Assembly (NCBI RefSeq): GCF_963855985.1 | Contig: NC_087110.1 | Span: forward strand, 4,765,001-4,829,000 | DNA: 64,000 bases | Direction: 5' to 3' | From: Ostrinia nubilalis | Lineage: Eukaryota; Arthropoda; Insecta; Lepidoptera; Crambidae | Shown here: positions 43,561 through 55,849 of the stretch, piece by piece | Layout of the letters: each line of letters begins with the position of its first letter | How positions within the stretch are numbered: the first letter of the stretch is position 1 | The notes under the pieces: generated by a model | Told to the model about the DNA's origin: nothing | What the model saw: only the letters and a program-made list of their open reading frames with translations | Database searches by the model: none | Position numbers and translations under genes: made by a program

Positions 43561-46500
43561 GCGCTCCGGTGATTCGGCTGAGGTACACCGAGGGATGGGA
43601 ATTTACTGAAAATTAAACCTAGATTTAATATTGGTAGAAATATCGGGCGATATTCTCGTAGTTGTTTACGGTCATTCTCACGATTAGGCGTTCTCAGCCT
43701 AATTACCATATCATTTTTGAAATTTGGCTTAATTGGCTTAAACGCATTTAAATATAAAATACATGAAAAGTACGAATTTAACAATCGTAAAGGCGTCAAA
43801 TTATTCAAAGCGGTTTTCGCGTAAATGAGACCCAAAAATTTTATGGTCACGGTAATTAGATAAGGCTAACACTTAATCTAACGGTAATTAGAAAAGATAT
43901 GTAAAATAGCAAAAAAACAACATCTTGCATTGATAAATTTGTATACAAATATATGGCATCACAAAAAAAGTTGTAGGTACTCTTAATAAACTTTGCAAAA
44001 AGAAAAACACTAATTACTATTATTTATTGTATCAAGATATTTTCAGTATACTGCAAGAACAGGAACACTTAGTTTCAGCAAGAAGGGGCTACGTGTCACA
44101 TTTCAAATGAGAGCATTTAGCTGAATCTCCACCTGAAGCTGAATCACCTCGATTCTTTTACAATAAGTTTTCTTATTAATGCTATTCGCTTTCTCCTTAG
44201 CCTGAATGCAGAATTCTCAGAATAGATTTCATGATGGTCTAGTCTTTGTCTGTTAGCTTTACAGGAATTTTCTACACCCTCTTTGACGTTTGGTATCACT
44301 TCAGTGGACTTTGTAAACCAAGATGCACAGCTCAAGATTTTTAATACTTTATTTTAAAAACGTTAAAGTATTTCTACATTTGCGAGGCTAAGTCGATTCC
44401 ATATATGTCTACATGGGTCTTAGGATGCATTTGTACACAGTTTGTTCTCCAAGCTTCTTCTGCCCAGTATCCATTGCATATCACGAAATTTTTTTTATGC
44501 ATAACAATGCAGGTAGGATGCAGTCTAGGATGGTACAAAGTTGCTATACACTCTCGTCTTGAAAAGTCCCATTGTTTGTTGATTTGTTCCCTTTTGTTCT
44601 TAATGTGATCACGCCAGGTAAGTGTTACTGTTGGACAATCTCATCTTCTTAGGGCAAAAGTAATATGGATAGATTTTAATATATTAGAATTAATTAATGA
44701 TTAAACATGTTAATATCAATGATAATGATAGGAAAAATAAATATCTGGTACGAGACATGTTTCACGCAGGGGTGACATCTCCTGGTTATCAGGAAGCCCC
44801 GATTTCACTTCAGCTAACTTTTTTTGTGGGGTTACCTTAGGGGTTAAAATAAACTCTAAAATCCAACAACCATGCAGCAACTGAAGCTGAACATTCGTCA
44901 TGAAATCGAATCTATTTCGAGGTTACTCTAACGAAAGCTTTTCAAAATTTTGATGTCAGATTGGACGTAAAGTTGTTATGCGAAAGTCTAGGTATATTTC
45001 ATATTTTATCATCATACTTATTCAATCGTGAGTGCAATTTGTAGGTAATAATTTCATACAACGGTGATTATAAATATATGGTAATTAGTACATGGAAATT
45101 ATAAAACGATAGTTTTTCTTCAAAATTTCCAAAATCTGCAGGGTATGCAAATACTGTCTTACTACAACGTATGGAGGCCAACGTACTGATTCTATTTAAA
45201 TTAACAACGTGGATCTACCTTCAAAAATCTAGTATAAAAATAAGGACATGGTAAATAGAAAAATTGAAAACCAAAGATATGGTAATTATACTCCAACGCA
45301 ATTCATCGACGGTACGCCAACGCAATAAACGTCTACTTGCTAACAGGTCATAGAACTAACTAAGGGCTCGCGCCGTATGCGTAAATGATGTGTCAAATAT
45401 TATTATTTAGGATTGTGTGCTCAAAAACAGAAAACGTCACGGAAATTAGGAGTTTCGCTCGGACAAGCATTTTTTTAATTCTAATTATTTACAGAATGGT
45501 TCTATTGAATAGATATTTTGCTATGCATAAGACAATCTTTTATACTTTTTAAAATGTTGAATGGAGTAAACCAAATCTATACGACATAAAAATTACAGCC
45601 AACTTTTAACATTAAGTCGGTGTGCGGACGCGTAACGGTAATTAGACACAAATACTTAAAATAGAGGCCTATGATTTAATGCACAACTGGATAGGGTTGT
45701 TAAGTAACATATAAAAATACTTGCATGTCTCTAATTTGTCATTTTTAACGATTTAACGGCCCGGACACGCAAAAACTAGCTCATCTGAGAATGGCCGTTT
45801 ACTAATCGACAGAGAGATACTCTACACAACACAAAAGAATATAATTACAAGAATCAAAAGAATATCGACTGGGTTTCTATTACTTCAACAACTTCGACTT
45901 GGCTATCACATCGGAGCCAGCCATGTTGAGCAGCGTTCTAGAAACTTTTCACGACCAAAAAAAACCTTATTGAAGTCCTAGTACCTATCACGGCAATCAG
46001 ACGTGAATCTTGATCCATAATTCTATGGAGAAATGGGCGGCCAAATCCCTCATAGAACTGACTTTTGGTGAAGGTTCTTGACTGGCGGATTGGAAAACTG
46101 TGCACTCAACGTACTAGTAATGACTTGTTAAATAAGGTAACTGGATGCCACTAGACAGAAACAGACTATAGAGTCGCCTGGTGTAGGCATTGCTTTTTTT
46201 CTTATTATGTAGTTAAAATTTTTGAATTCAAATCTGATTATCTGCTCCCAGTGCGCCCCGGGCCTCTGCTTATTTTCATAAACTTCTCTCTCGTCTATAA
46301 CGAACTCCGCATTTCAGCTGTGCAGCCAACTGTTACAATACTATAAGAAAATTGGCATTTTCTCGCCATTACCGAGATAGTACTAGCTTTTTCACGTGGC
46401 TTCGCCTGCGTGAATTCGGGCTGTCACCGATAGATTAGTTAAGTCGGATGGCCAACCGGTTGATCACGACTATTAGTCCAGTCAATCGTGGCAAGGCAAA

Positions 46501-48211
46501 AAATACCACATGATTGTGTACTAAACTATGCTGTTTCATTTGATTTCAAGAAGTATGTAAGTGGTAGATCGCCCAGGGTTTCGTTAGTAAACAGATCTTA
46601 TGTCTAATCAAGTTGGCCACTCCTGGTATAGATCGTGTGCATGTCATCCACGAAGACGCGCCCCACCAATTTTTGGTTGATGAAAGCGCGGGGTGTGGGG
46701 AGTTTGATCCGATCAATCCGAGCCTCATTATTGTAGTGTGCGTGTGCACTCATGGATAATTTTGCGTGTACCGATAACATTCAAACATTCGCGGAAGAAT
46801 GGTGGGGCGAGTCTTCGTGGATGACACGATCTACACTGGTCATCATAAAAATCGACCCACCCGCGACAAGCACTTTCAAACGTATGCATCCCCACTTCCC
46901 ACCAATATTACTATAACTATATTACCATTTAAAAGCCTAGTTCTGAACTTCATTTCATTAAAGGAAAGGTTTTTACCCCAAAAATGTGTCTGTAGAAGAA
47001 TCCTTAAAAAAATAGGTAGTTACGCTTGAGTCAACTTTTATGGCTATAAAACTGTTAAGTTGGGATTAATCGCTATCCATCTGTTAAAGAGGACACGTGA
47101 GATCATTATTTGGTTTTATAACCATAAAAATTGGTCTAATTGATCCCAGAGGTGAGCCCAAAGTGAGGTCTTTTTTCAAGTTTTTCAAGTCACATTTATT
47201 GTATATGTTAATCGTTTATTAGGAAATTAAATGTGTTTTTCTTTAAGGATATTAATTGGGCTTTCAAATAACACCAATATTGTTGGGGCACCATGATTGT
47301 GTCAGTAGAAACGAGTTTTCCTGTAAAACGTAGGTGGGCCGATTTTTGTGATGACCAGTGTATTATGTTACTCAAGAATTATGCAGCTTTCTACTGGTTG
47401 AAGAATTTTCAAAACCGGTATTGTTGTACTTAGTAGTCAGAGATTGCCTCCTACAAACAAACTATCAAACTCTTTATAATGTATATTCTTGAATACAAGT
47501 AGTATGCTACTTGTTTGAAGTTGAAAGAGTTACAAGAACGTTGCTGGCGTAGCTAGAGTCGGACACAGGTTTTGATGATGCGTGTCCGGGCTTAGTGTCC
47601 GGCCTGTCCGGTATTTGTTGGATAAGATTTTTAAAATATTAAAGTTACTATTTGCAATATTTTGTGGTGTCATTTATCATGTCAAAAAGCGAGTTCCAAT
47701 GCACCATCCCTGAGTGCATAGGTACACTTAATAGCTAACGAGAATGCCTTTCAAGGAAATTTCCATTAAACATTCCATACTATACTACAGCTCTGGTCAC
47801 TAATGTAGTGTAATGTAGTCTGCGTAGCTCTCCGGTAGTGCCAAGATGTTTCTTATTAACTACAAAAACACTCGGGCTTGTGTTCGCAGCAATTTTTAAA
47901 TGCCAAACGCGTAGTCATTTATAAGTGTTATGGCTATGCTAGTGGATACATCTACTACTACTTAAAGCACATACTTTATTACAAGAGTAACAACTCTTCC
48001 ACGCAAAAGTTACGCACGAGATAGTTAATGACCATAACAGGGAAAACATAATATTTTTTACCCTGGCTGGTATAAAGAAGGAGTGCGGTAAAATGTCCTA
48101 TGCCAGACTAAAATTTAACCTTTTTTACCCGTGTTACTACTGGTACTATTATGTTGTAAGATTGGTAAGCAAGGAACCACAGGCAAAAGCTAAAATGTAG
48201 TATTTCACTGA
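43561..48211. other. Long stretch without a supported gene
   Basis: AT-rich. The word ggtaattag recurs at 43850, 43882, 45078 and 45631 (with ggtaattata at 45282), without regular spacing. The frame 44144-44335 (minus) has no known motif. A Helitron-like end (actagctttttcacgtggct) is at 46382. A region near 44500-44590 shares gatgcagtctaggatg with 52328. An inverted repeat occupies 46630-46840 (separate entry). Confidence 0.3.
46630..46845. repeat. Inverted repeat around gtcatccacgaagac
   Basis: tcgtgtgcatgtcatccacg and aagacgcgccccaccaat at 46630-46665 return in reverse as gtggggcgagtcttcgtgga at 46800-46825. The adjoining actggtcatcataaaaatcg (46836) reappears in reverse at 47335-47360. 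Confidence 0.6.
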
Positions 48212-48345
48212 CGCCCGTATTCACAAACATTACTATGAGGTCTCACAGTGCGCGCGGACGCACAGGGTGACACACGAATCAATCACAGAGCTCTATTCAA
48301 TGTTGTGTATTCAACATAAGCAAGCATCGTTTATGAATACGGGCG
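48212..48345. mobile_element. MITE, CGCCCGTATTCACAAAC family, copy 1
   Basis: Inverted ends cgcccgtattcacaaacatt and atgaatacgggcg; the middle has ggacgcacagggtgacacac. Confidence 0.8.
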
Positions 48346-48354
48346 TGTATTTCT

Positions 48355-48440
48355 TACGCTGCTTCTTCTCAGCACTGGCCCATATTACTATTCCGAAATA
48401 ATTTACATTGTATTTTAAATCTGTACCTAGGTAGATCCTT
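48355..48440 (+). repeat. LINE 3' UTR fragment
   Basis: cttacgctgcttcttctcag and actggcccatattactattc match the copies near 2180 and 55005. It directly follows the MITE. Confidence 0.5.
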
Positions 48441-49009
48441 ACCTTAAAAAACCTATTAGAGATTATAACATCTACCTTGTTGTATTACCTTGTCTCGGTG
48501 AATAAATGAAAAAAAAAATTACTTTCATGTAGGAAATATTCTAGACGACTCTATAGTTACAAGAATAATAACTAGAGTTTAATCGATCCGTTGTCTTCTC
48601 GGAATATCACCCTTGTGGCGGGGCGTCAATCATGTAGCTTTTAGAGTCAATTAATTACAGAAGCGCGACTTGCTCTAGAATCTTAATGAATCTTGGGACA
48701 TCGAAAGCAGGGCTCTATTTGAACTGTATACGTATAATGTACAAATATGAGCACTAACAGCAAAATATATTTGTGTGTTAGTCTTTATAGTTATAACACT
48801 AGAAGAGAAACCACAGTGTTTTTGTTTTAACACTGTTTATATTCGTTAGAGAATTCATCTTTATCGGCTTAGAAGTTGTGGATTCGATTCCCAGCTGGGA
48901 CACCAAATGAATATCCTGTAAATGTCCTGAGTGAGATTCATGAAAGTAAAAAATTATGTTATGAAGGATCCATTTCCAGTTCCAGTTTGACTGGAACATT
49001 GCAGTCTAA
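48441..49009. other. No gene; SINE-like B box
   Basis: gttgtggattcgattcccag at 48874-48893 is a B-box-like word followed by ctgggacacc, probably the head of a decayed SINE. Confidence 0.35.
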
Positions 49010-49110
49010 AGGTAGCAGGAAGGCCGCTACCAACCGGGCCATGTGGAAATCATTGAGGAGAGCCTATGTTCAGCAGTGGACGTCCTGTGGCTGAAACGAT
49101 GATGATAATG
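49010..49110 (+). repeat. RTE retrotransposon tail, GATGAT variant
   Basis: aggtagcaggaaggccgcta through tcagcagtggacgtcctgtg and a gatgatgat tail, in plus orientation. Confidence 0.8.
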
Positions 49111-49157
49111 TTAAGATAAAAGATGTTTTAACTGCAACTAGAATTCGCAGGACTGTT

Positions 49158-49302
49158 GCCCGTATTCACAAACATTACTACGAGGTCTCACAGCGCGCGT
49201 GGACGCACAGAGTGACACACGAACCAATTACAGAGCTCTATTCAACGCTGTGCATTCTATTTACTGCTTTACTTAAGAAAGCATCGTTTGTGAATACGGG
49301 CG
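49158..49302. mobile_element. MITE, CGCCCGTATTCACAAAC family, copy 2
   Basis: Same ends and interior as copy 1, with a longer right part (tttactgctttacttaagaa). Confidence 0.8.
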
Positions 49303-50195
49303 TGTGTTTACTTGCACCCCGTGTGTTTCCAATGTAACCTACTTATTTAGTTTAATACTGGAAGTTTCAGTTTGCTCGGCGAACTTCGCAGAATCTAATA
49401 AGTATTACTTTTAGTGTTTTTCTTGGAGATTGCATTTTCACTCTCCTCTTCGTTGTAGTGTACAATATTTAAATTCAGTACTTGGTATTTGGCAAAGTTT
49501 TGAGATTTTCGCAGCTTGTAAGTTTTGCGTTTTGGACTTCTTTATGTTTGTTTTACTGTTATCATGAGAGTTAATGTTGGTAGCTTTTGTTGTTTGTAGT
49601 GCATTTTATAAGTAGTACGTATGTGCTACGTCATATTTACGTCATACTTTTGGCGTTACGGATATTTAATGACATATGAAAGTACTTAATAGATATTTAT
49701 AACAATACATTTTTGTCCCAAATAACATACAATTAAACATCCGTCCAGATACAACAGATAATTATATATTATTATTATTATGATGCATACAAATTTTTGT
49801 ATGGTGCGGGTATCGAACCCGCGACCGCTAGCAACGTCAGTCAAAGTGTTTATTATGTCCTATATTATTATGTGACCCACCAGGCAGGCTACCGTAAGAT
49901 TTTTCAATTGTTAAACCGATTTCTTTTAACCTTTTTAACATTTTATTATTATTACACTAGAAACAATGAATACTGTATTTGTAGCTCCACCCTGTATAAA
50001 TATAGCTACTATTTACCAAACTACATCTATTTGTATACAGCCTAATCAATATTGCTAAAGTTTCTCTCGGCCCGAGTCTGTTTATCTTGGGGGCGAATAC
50101 AATGAGATAGGGCTGTCTTCTGAAATAAAATGGAGAATATTTTCAGTCACTGCGGTAAAATGGTTTGAAAGTCTGTTACGTATTTAATCTTCTTA
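49303..50195. other. No gene seen
   Basis: AT-rich. gtgcgggtatcgaacccgcg at 49803-49822 is a reverse B-box-like hairpin, a possible decayed tRNA-derived element. A caccctgtataaat word is at 49989. Confidence 0.35.
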
Positions 50196-50199
50196 TTTG

Positions 50200-50405
50200 T
50201 CGGGTACTCTTGTCAGAGTGGTCGTGGTTGCGCTGACGAGGTACATGGTGGGGTGATGTCATCTCCGAGGGTAGCTCTTCTGGCGATGTGCTTCCAATTC
50301 TGACGGTTAGAGGCGTCGCGAGGACACTGGACCATGGTGGACTCAGTGGCCTTTGTGATGGCGTCTATCCAGCGGGTTGGCGATCGACCGCGTGTTCTCT
50401 TGCCT
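50200..50405 (-). repeat. LINE C-terminal fragment, RGRSPTRWIDA type
   Basis: The minus strand reads GKRTRGRSPTRWIDAITKAT, then RQNWKHIARRATLGDD and ends soon after SSAQPRPL. The frame is intact over about 65 residues, then the ctctgacaagagt 3' end. It belongs with 24115-24305 and 25885-25975. Confidence 0.65.
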
Positions 50406-50544
50406 TCAAATTCAATAATTTCTTGTTATTTCAATAATTTTTACTAAAATGGGAACGATTTTGGCCTGCGACTTTTCTAATAGAAAGAAGTGGAATTTAG
50501 AATCGAGCTTCATCCCGAATTTTAACTTCAGAGGATTGGATACT
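50406..50544. other. No feature seen
   Basis: Short unassigned gap. Confidence 0.3.
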
Positions 50545-50800
50545 TACTTTGACAGTTTAACTTTCCCCCGGGATAAACTTGACCTTCACTGGTTGTGTTG
50601 TAGCCAGCTACACAGGAGTTGCAGCGGTGGGAAAGAGAGGTGGGAATAGTCCCGTTACTTACCTCCAGCTGCTGAAACACAGCAATGTTGTAAACATTAC
50701 TGTACCCAATAGAGTTTGGACTGCTATTTTATAAAGTTTAATTAAATTAGGAATTTTGGACATCCTTATAGTAGGTTGACTGAAGTGCTGGCATTGTACA
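50545..50800. repeat. Left partner of an inverted segmental duplication
   Basis: Consists of a GGGACTATTCCCACC-family repeat (50545-50656) and adjoining DNA (cttacctccagctgctgaaa, ccaatagagtttggactgct). The same pair of segments occurs in reverse at 52758-52907. Confidence 0.75.
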
Positions 50801-50839
50801 CTTCAATGAGTATAGGTACTTAAAGACTTTTTGCTCATT

Positions 50840-51045
50840 TCGTTCGTTTGTTCGTTTCAGTCGAAAGACGTCCACTGCTGGACAAAGGCCTCCCCCAGGA
50901 AATTCCACAAAGACCGGTCCTGCGCCGCTCGCATCCAGGCACCTCCCGTGACCTTCACCAGATCGTCAGTCCACCTAGTGGGAGGCCTGCCCACGCTACG
51001 TCTTCCGGCTCGTGGTCGCCACTCAAGAACTTTCCTGCCCCATCA
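50840..51045 (-). repeat. RTE retrotransposon tail
   Basis: cgttcgtttgttcgtttcag, gacgtccactgctggacaaa, gaccttcaccagatcgtcag. Truncated at the gccccatc word. Confidence 0.8.
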
Positions 51046-52020
51046 TTTATTGCCGTTTGCTTATTTATTCATTTTATAATGTATTTCATTTCACACAAAA
51101 CACAGATGACTAAAACACTGCGGGTTTTAAGTAGGTAATTGTAATCGATGCTATTTTCTGACAAAAACGTATACCTAATGTGCCGTCGACAACGAATGCA
51201 TTTTTAAACAAGGAAAACAGAATCCAAATTTTTATGACCTTCAATTTACCATACATCACGCACATCCAAAAAAGGTAAATAACCATTTCAACAATCTAAA
51301 TGATTTATCCTTCTACCGAATCAAACCAGATATGGAGTCATTATTCGCGTGACTTTTGACTCTAATTATCTCATTGGATGGGGGACTTTTCGCGTATCAT
51401 CTGTCGTTAAGATAATTGAGACGTGTGCTATCGTTTTGTATACAGACAGACATACGTAATATGTCGCCTTAGTAACGTCGATGTAACACTACGTAATTAC
51501 TTGTTGGCTAATTATATTATCTATTTTCCTTTAGAATTGATGAAAGGAGTATGAATTGGTATTTAAATTGTCTTTTAAGTGTTAGTTAATTCAAAAGAAT
51601 TTAATTACATAGATTTTTTTGTTATAACCACATCACATTCACGTATCACATTCACATTTTAGTGCTTAACACACCGAGTATTACCAACTTAATTAATTAC
51701 AAAACTCAGTCTTCTTTACTTTAAAAATATTCAACATTATATTCCCATTCCACCTTGCATTTGTAACATCTGATACCTTCCTACCTTCCTTTTAGCCTCA
51801 TTAAGCTCAGCCATAGAAACAAACGTAGCTAAAAGCTCTGAGTTATAATTACAGGAATCAGAAGTTATTCGATTACACCTGTAATATCCATTTGCGTTGT
51901 TCCGACGTATTAGGGCCGCCAATTAAGGTCTGCTCTCCATTTAGGCGAGACGGTAGGGTGACTGTGCTTTAGAATTAGTTAGGATAAACCTGAAAAAAAT
52001 ATTATTTATTCAACACAAAT
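51046..52020. other. No gene seen
   Basis: AT-rich; no recognised domain or repeat. Confidence 0.3.
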
Positions 52021-52175
52021 CAGGTTCGTTCGTTCGTTTCAGCCGAAAGACGTCCACTGCTAGATAAAGGCCTCCCCCAAGGATTTCAACAAAGACCGGT
52101 CCTGCGCCGCTCGCATCCAGGCACCTCCCGCGACCTTCACCAGATCGTCGCTCCACCTAGTGGGACGCTACGTTA
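52021..52175 (-). repeat. RTE retrotransposon tail
   Basis: ttcgttcgttcgtttcagcc, aaagacgtccactgctagat, cgaccttcaccagatcgtcg. Joined at about 52180 to a different RTE piece in the opposite orientation. Confidence 0.8.
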
Positions 52176-52194
52176 CGTCACGCACGTTAGGTAG

Positions 52195-52330
52195 GTCCAA
52201 CTTCGAGTTAAAGAGGTCAATCGTCGAATCCAACTCGGCTGGGCAGCGTTCGGGAAGCTTCGCCATAAATTCTCACGTCCGAAATACCGCAGTGTCTCAA
52301 GACAATCGCACCTGCTGTTAACTGAGATGC
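52195..52330 (+). repeat. RTE reverse transcriptase fragment
   Basis: The plus strand reads EVNRRIQLGWAAFGKLRHKF then SRPKYRSVSRQSHL. RRI-x-LGWAAFGKL is a characteristic word of the RTE reverse transcriptase, normally upstream of the tail region. Here it lies back to back with an inverted tail, so the element was broken or doubly inserted. Confidence 0.65.
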
Positions 52331-52495
52331 AGTCTAGGATGACACAAACTTGCCCTGTAAGTACCTATTCAATCTCGCCTTGAAGATGAAGAAGGCCGGA
52401 TTATAATGCTCGAGAAAGACAGAAAGCAATGTAAAGTAAGGAAAGTACTTTAGTCATAGGATCCATTAAAACTAATTTTCTGCTGAATAGTACTC
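52331..52495. other. Shared short repeat
   Basis: gatgcagtctaggatgacac and gcccatc-free flank resemble 44515-44580. The family is unknown. Confidence 0.3.
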
Positions 52496-52499
52496 TTTT

Positions 52500-52757
52500 T
52501 GGGTTCGTTCGTTTAAATTTAATGGCGTCCACTGCTGGACAAATGACTCCCCCAAAGACTTCAAAACGACTAATCCTACATTGCCCGCATCCAGGGTGTT
52601 TTCGTTCAGCCAAATCACGTCCAATGCTGAACAAAGGCCTCCCCCAAGGATTTCCACAATGAACGGTCCTGCGCTGCCCGCATCCAGGCTCTTCCCGCAA
52701 CCTTTACCAGATCGTCGGTCTACCTAGTAGGAGGCCTGCCCATGCTACGTCTTCCAG
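52500..52757 (-). repeat. Two RTE tails in tandem
   Basis: The first (52500-52592; atggcgtccactgctggaca) is cut at gcatccaggg and is followed by a second, fuller tail (52600-52757; cagccaaatcacgtccaatg through gatcgtcggtctacctagta). Confidence 0.75.
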
Positions 52758-52907
52758 CCCGTCGTAATTAAACTTTATAAAATAGCAGTCCAAACTCTAT
52801 TGGGTACATTTAACAGTAATGTTTACAACATTGCTGTGTTTCAGCAGTTGGAGGTAAGTAACGGGACTATTCCCACCTCTCATTTCCACCGCTGCAACTC
52901 TAAGTCG
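52758..52907. repeat. Right partner of inverted segmental duplication
   Basis: Reverse of 50545-50800: taattaaactttataaaata, cagtccaaactctattgggt, tttcagcagttggaggtaag, then gggactattcccacctctca. Confidence 0.75.
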
Positions 52908-53300
52908 CCTTTCTGCCCCAACGATCATCGTCTCCATTCAGGGTTCAATTGTTAAAAATAACTCAAAAATATCTTGAAAAGTTCAGTCTTCTCACCACTT
53001 TATCATGGCCACCCTAGTTAAAGGCATGCGGTTTGACGGGCCTGGATTAAATGGCACTCCCGCGAGGGTAAATATGCCTCAATGGCTGTTCAGGTACTAT
53101 TATAACGCCGGGCCAGGTGAGGGACTATTAGACTCTGGTTTGTTAGTGGATCCGTTGACATCACAAAATCATTCGAATTTGAATATACATATAACAATAG
53201 CAATAACTTGACGCTCTAAAAACTCTACATATTAATGTAGGTTACTAATAAACAATTGTAATTAATTTGAGCTACAAGTGAATCTCATCATTTCACCCTA
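52908..53300. other. No confident gene
   Basis: Frame 53005-53211 (68 residues) starts at an ATG with a reasonable context but has no known motif. Confidence 0.25.
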
Positions 53301-53312
53301 CGGCAATCCACT

Positions 53313-53358
53313 GCTGGACAACTTTCTAATGAGCAGGGTGCTCATTAGAAAGTTGTCC
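53313..53358. repeat. Perfect short hairpin
   Basis: acaactttctaatgagca is followed after gggt by its exact reverse complement. Confidence 0.85.
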
Positions 53359-53664
53359 GTTCTAGTCCTTTTCATCCAAACTCTATCAGCTGCTTGGTCT
53401 TCAAATAAATCTAGCACTTCAAAACAGCTCGCGAAAACGGCAAGATGATGAAGAAGATGAGCCTTCCATTTTAGAAACATCTACAGAAACTTATAGCAAC
53501 ATTTTCATAGCTCTAAATAACTCTATCGTGTACATCATCAAGTCATTCATTTAGTCGCCACTGCAGGAGCACGCTCTACAATTATTTTATATTACTGATT
53601 TATCTGCACTCCCACGGCACAAGATGAGTTGGAGAAGAGACAGAATTCCGCGTGTTTGTCCACA

Positions 53665-53995
53665 AAGTTTCGAACAAATCAACGCGTGCAGCCTGCGTGC
53701 GCGATGGCGATCAGTGTGCTTACCATGAGTTTACGTTAGGTGTGCTCGCTAGCGACTGCGTAAAAAAATGACATTAATTGTATGACATATTGTGCAGCGC
53801 CCCTAGCGGCTACTTTCAAGAAACAAAATCTTCATAGAGATTTTTGACGTATTCGCTAGCGAGCACACCTAACGTAAACTCATGGTAGGTACACAGATGT
53901 CGTTTATGAATTTGTAGCGATGACTTCACATCAACGCAATCTATGCACGCGCAGTGATCGCCATCGTCGACGCGAGCTACACGCGTTGGTTTTTC
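53665..53995. mobile_element. Palindromic MITE with genes-free GC-mixed arms
   Basis: accatgagtttacgttaggt and gtgctcgctagcga (53722-53757) are mirrored by tcgctagcgagcacacctaa and cgtaaactcatggt (53852-53886). Outer parts (gcgatggcgatcagtg; acgcgttg) also pair. The centre contains gcagcgcccctagcggctac. Confidence 0.75.
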
Positions 53996-54365
53996 CAAAG
54001 CTTTAGTCGCCTTTTACACCATTAAAGTGGGGGTGGTCCTACTCTATAACCCTATGCCTTTAACCACATCCGCGGGGTGCTCCTACCCTACACTACTGTC
54101 AGCAATCACGGATGCATCCCCATCCGCAGGGAGGTAATGCGATCAGCAGTGAAACGTCTTGCAGATTGCCTCCGGCAACCGGGACCTATTAGCATGGGGC
54201 TGAATTAAATTGTAGCGAAAGGGCGGTGATGTTTGATAGGAGATAGCGTTTTACAGCATTTGTGTAAATAGAACACCTTATCAATAGATAATTCTTCTTC
54301 TTATCGTGTCGACAAGAAATCATATTCATATTCATATTAATTTATCTACACAGTGTCAGCCCAAA
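53996..54365. other. No gene seen
   Basis: Mixed-composition DNA at 54000-54200, not assigned. Confidence 0.3.
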
Positions 54366-54510
54366 ACTCTAAACAAGAGTGGCGTTGTCAGTAACCTTCA
54401 TTAAATCTTCCTGCGTGCAGTTGTTTGGGCACGCAGGGCACGACATCATGTGCTTTGTCGACTGGGGAACAAAACCACACTTGCACTCCAAGTTTGAGCC
54501 ATCCAAGAAT
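54366..54510 (-). pseudogene. Non-LTR retrotransposon C-terminal zinc-finger fragment
   Basis: The minus strand reads SNLECKCGFVPQSTKHMMSC then PACPNNCTQEDLMKVTDNAT. The order C-x-C-G, KH-x(3)-C-P, EDL-x-x-V-T is the terminal CCHC-like region following the reverse transcriptase in Jockey/CR1-like insect LINEs. Upstream on the same strand (54530-54610) are several stops. It is a dead 5'-truncated fragment. Confidence 0.5.
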
Positions 54511-55004
54511 CCCTACTTGAACAGATGTCCTTACTACGGCCGAGCTGCGTCAGAAGTCTATTTAAAGACTTCCAGGTATGCCAGGGGAGCTCATGTCCAG
54601 GCTCAGGTCCAGTAGACAAGGATTGTGAATGTCGAAAAACTCTAGTGAGCGTCGGAAGATCATTCTTTTTTAATGGGTTTTTACGGCTCTGGGTGCAAGC
54701 CCTTTTTTCATGAGCCGCAGTGAGTGGTCATAGATACCTTTTTGTTTGTTTTTCCAAATATTTTATATCAAAATACTTTTCCAAAGAATGAATGTTTTTA
54801 GCCATTATATCCAGGCTGCTGAAACTGAAAATGATAAATGTCCTAATTAATTATTAATTAATTATTAAAATATAAAACTTTTTGGCTGGTGTTCTTAGGT
54901 AACCTTGAAACTTGAGATAGGTAATTTAGTTTTAATATTTTTTCAGAGCTTGTGACACGTTACTTGATTATAAGAAAACTTTTGAGATTAACTGATTCAA
55001 TTCG
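54511..55004. other. No further gene seen
   Basis: May continue the LINE fragment to about 54620; beyond that AT-rich with ttaattattaattaattatt at 54847. Confidence 0.3.
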
Positions 55005-55110
55005 TTTGTTGCGGCGCTTCTTCTCAGCACTTGCCAAATGTTGGTCTTGAAGCGCTTTGGTAGGGTAAAAAGATTATGAGACTCATTATGAGCAAAATAT
55101 TTGACGTTTT
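55005..55110 (+). repeat. LINE 3' UTR fragment
   Basis: gttgcggcgcttcttctcag, acttgccaaatgttggtctt, ggtagggtaaaaagat. Best preserved copy of this family in the window. Confidence 0.55.
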
Positions 55111-55124
55111 GTAAGTACTATTTA

Positions 55125-55359
55125 ATCTATACTAATATTATAAAGCTGAAGAGTTTGTATGTTTGTTTGTTTACTTGAACGCGCTAATATCCGGAACTAC
55201 TGATCCGATTTAAAAAAAATTTTCAGTGTTAGATAGCCCATTTATTGAGGAAGGCTATAGGCTATACAACATCACGCTACGATCAATAGGAGCAGAGCAA
55301 CAATGAAAAATGTTGCGAAAACGGGTTTTCACGCGTACGAAGTCGCGGGCACAGCTAGT
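55125..55359 (+). mobile_element. LEP1-like non-autonomous Helitron
   Basis: tctatactaatattataaag at the start, gtacgaagtcgcgggcacag plus ctagta at the end. Full-length copy. Confidence 0.8.
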
Positions 55360-55849
55360 AGTCTATACAAATAAAGAAATTTTCACTTTGACTTTGAATA
55401 AAAACACCGCTTCCATCGTCACCATAGTCTTCCCCTGCCATCCTGCAAACGCAATCCCGTCGATGCAAACTGCACCGTCCGCCTCCCCAATTAAGTGCAA
55501 AACTGCTCGCTGCAAACGCCAGGCGCAGCAGCCTGGCAATTAAGATTGCATGTCACTTCAAATTTGGTTAGAGTCAGTCCAATTTATCGGTCGGTTTGTG
55601 AGGCATCGTATTTGGAGCCTAATTCTGGGAACATGTTTCGAGACGCTCCTTTGAGACTGAGTTGGTTAAGTTTGGATTTGATACGTCCTGAAGTGGCTAA
55701 TGTAGAGCCTAGTTTACTGAAATTTGACTGAGTTAACTGAAATTTAGTGGATTAATCAGTAGGTAAATTCTAAGATCTAAGTTTATCCTCGCACACTCAA
55801 ATCAGTTTCTAGTCGCCTAATTATACATATAGTAGCCCTAGTTTCTGTA
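55360..55849. other. No gene seen
   Basis: Two overlapping short frames (55310-55731) without recognisable domains. A related phrase (tgtagagcctagttt, tgagttaactgaaattt) repeats loosely at 55695-55750 and 55980-56010. Confidence 0.3.
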
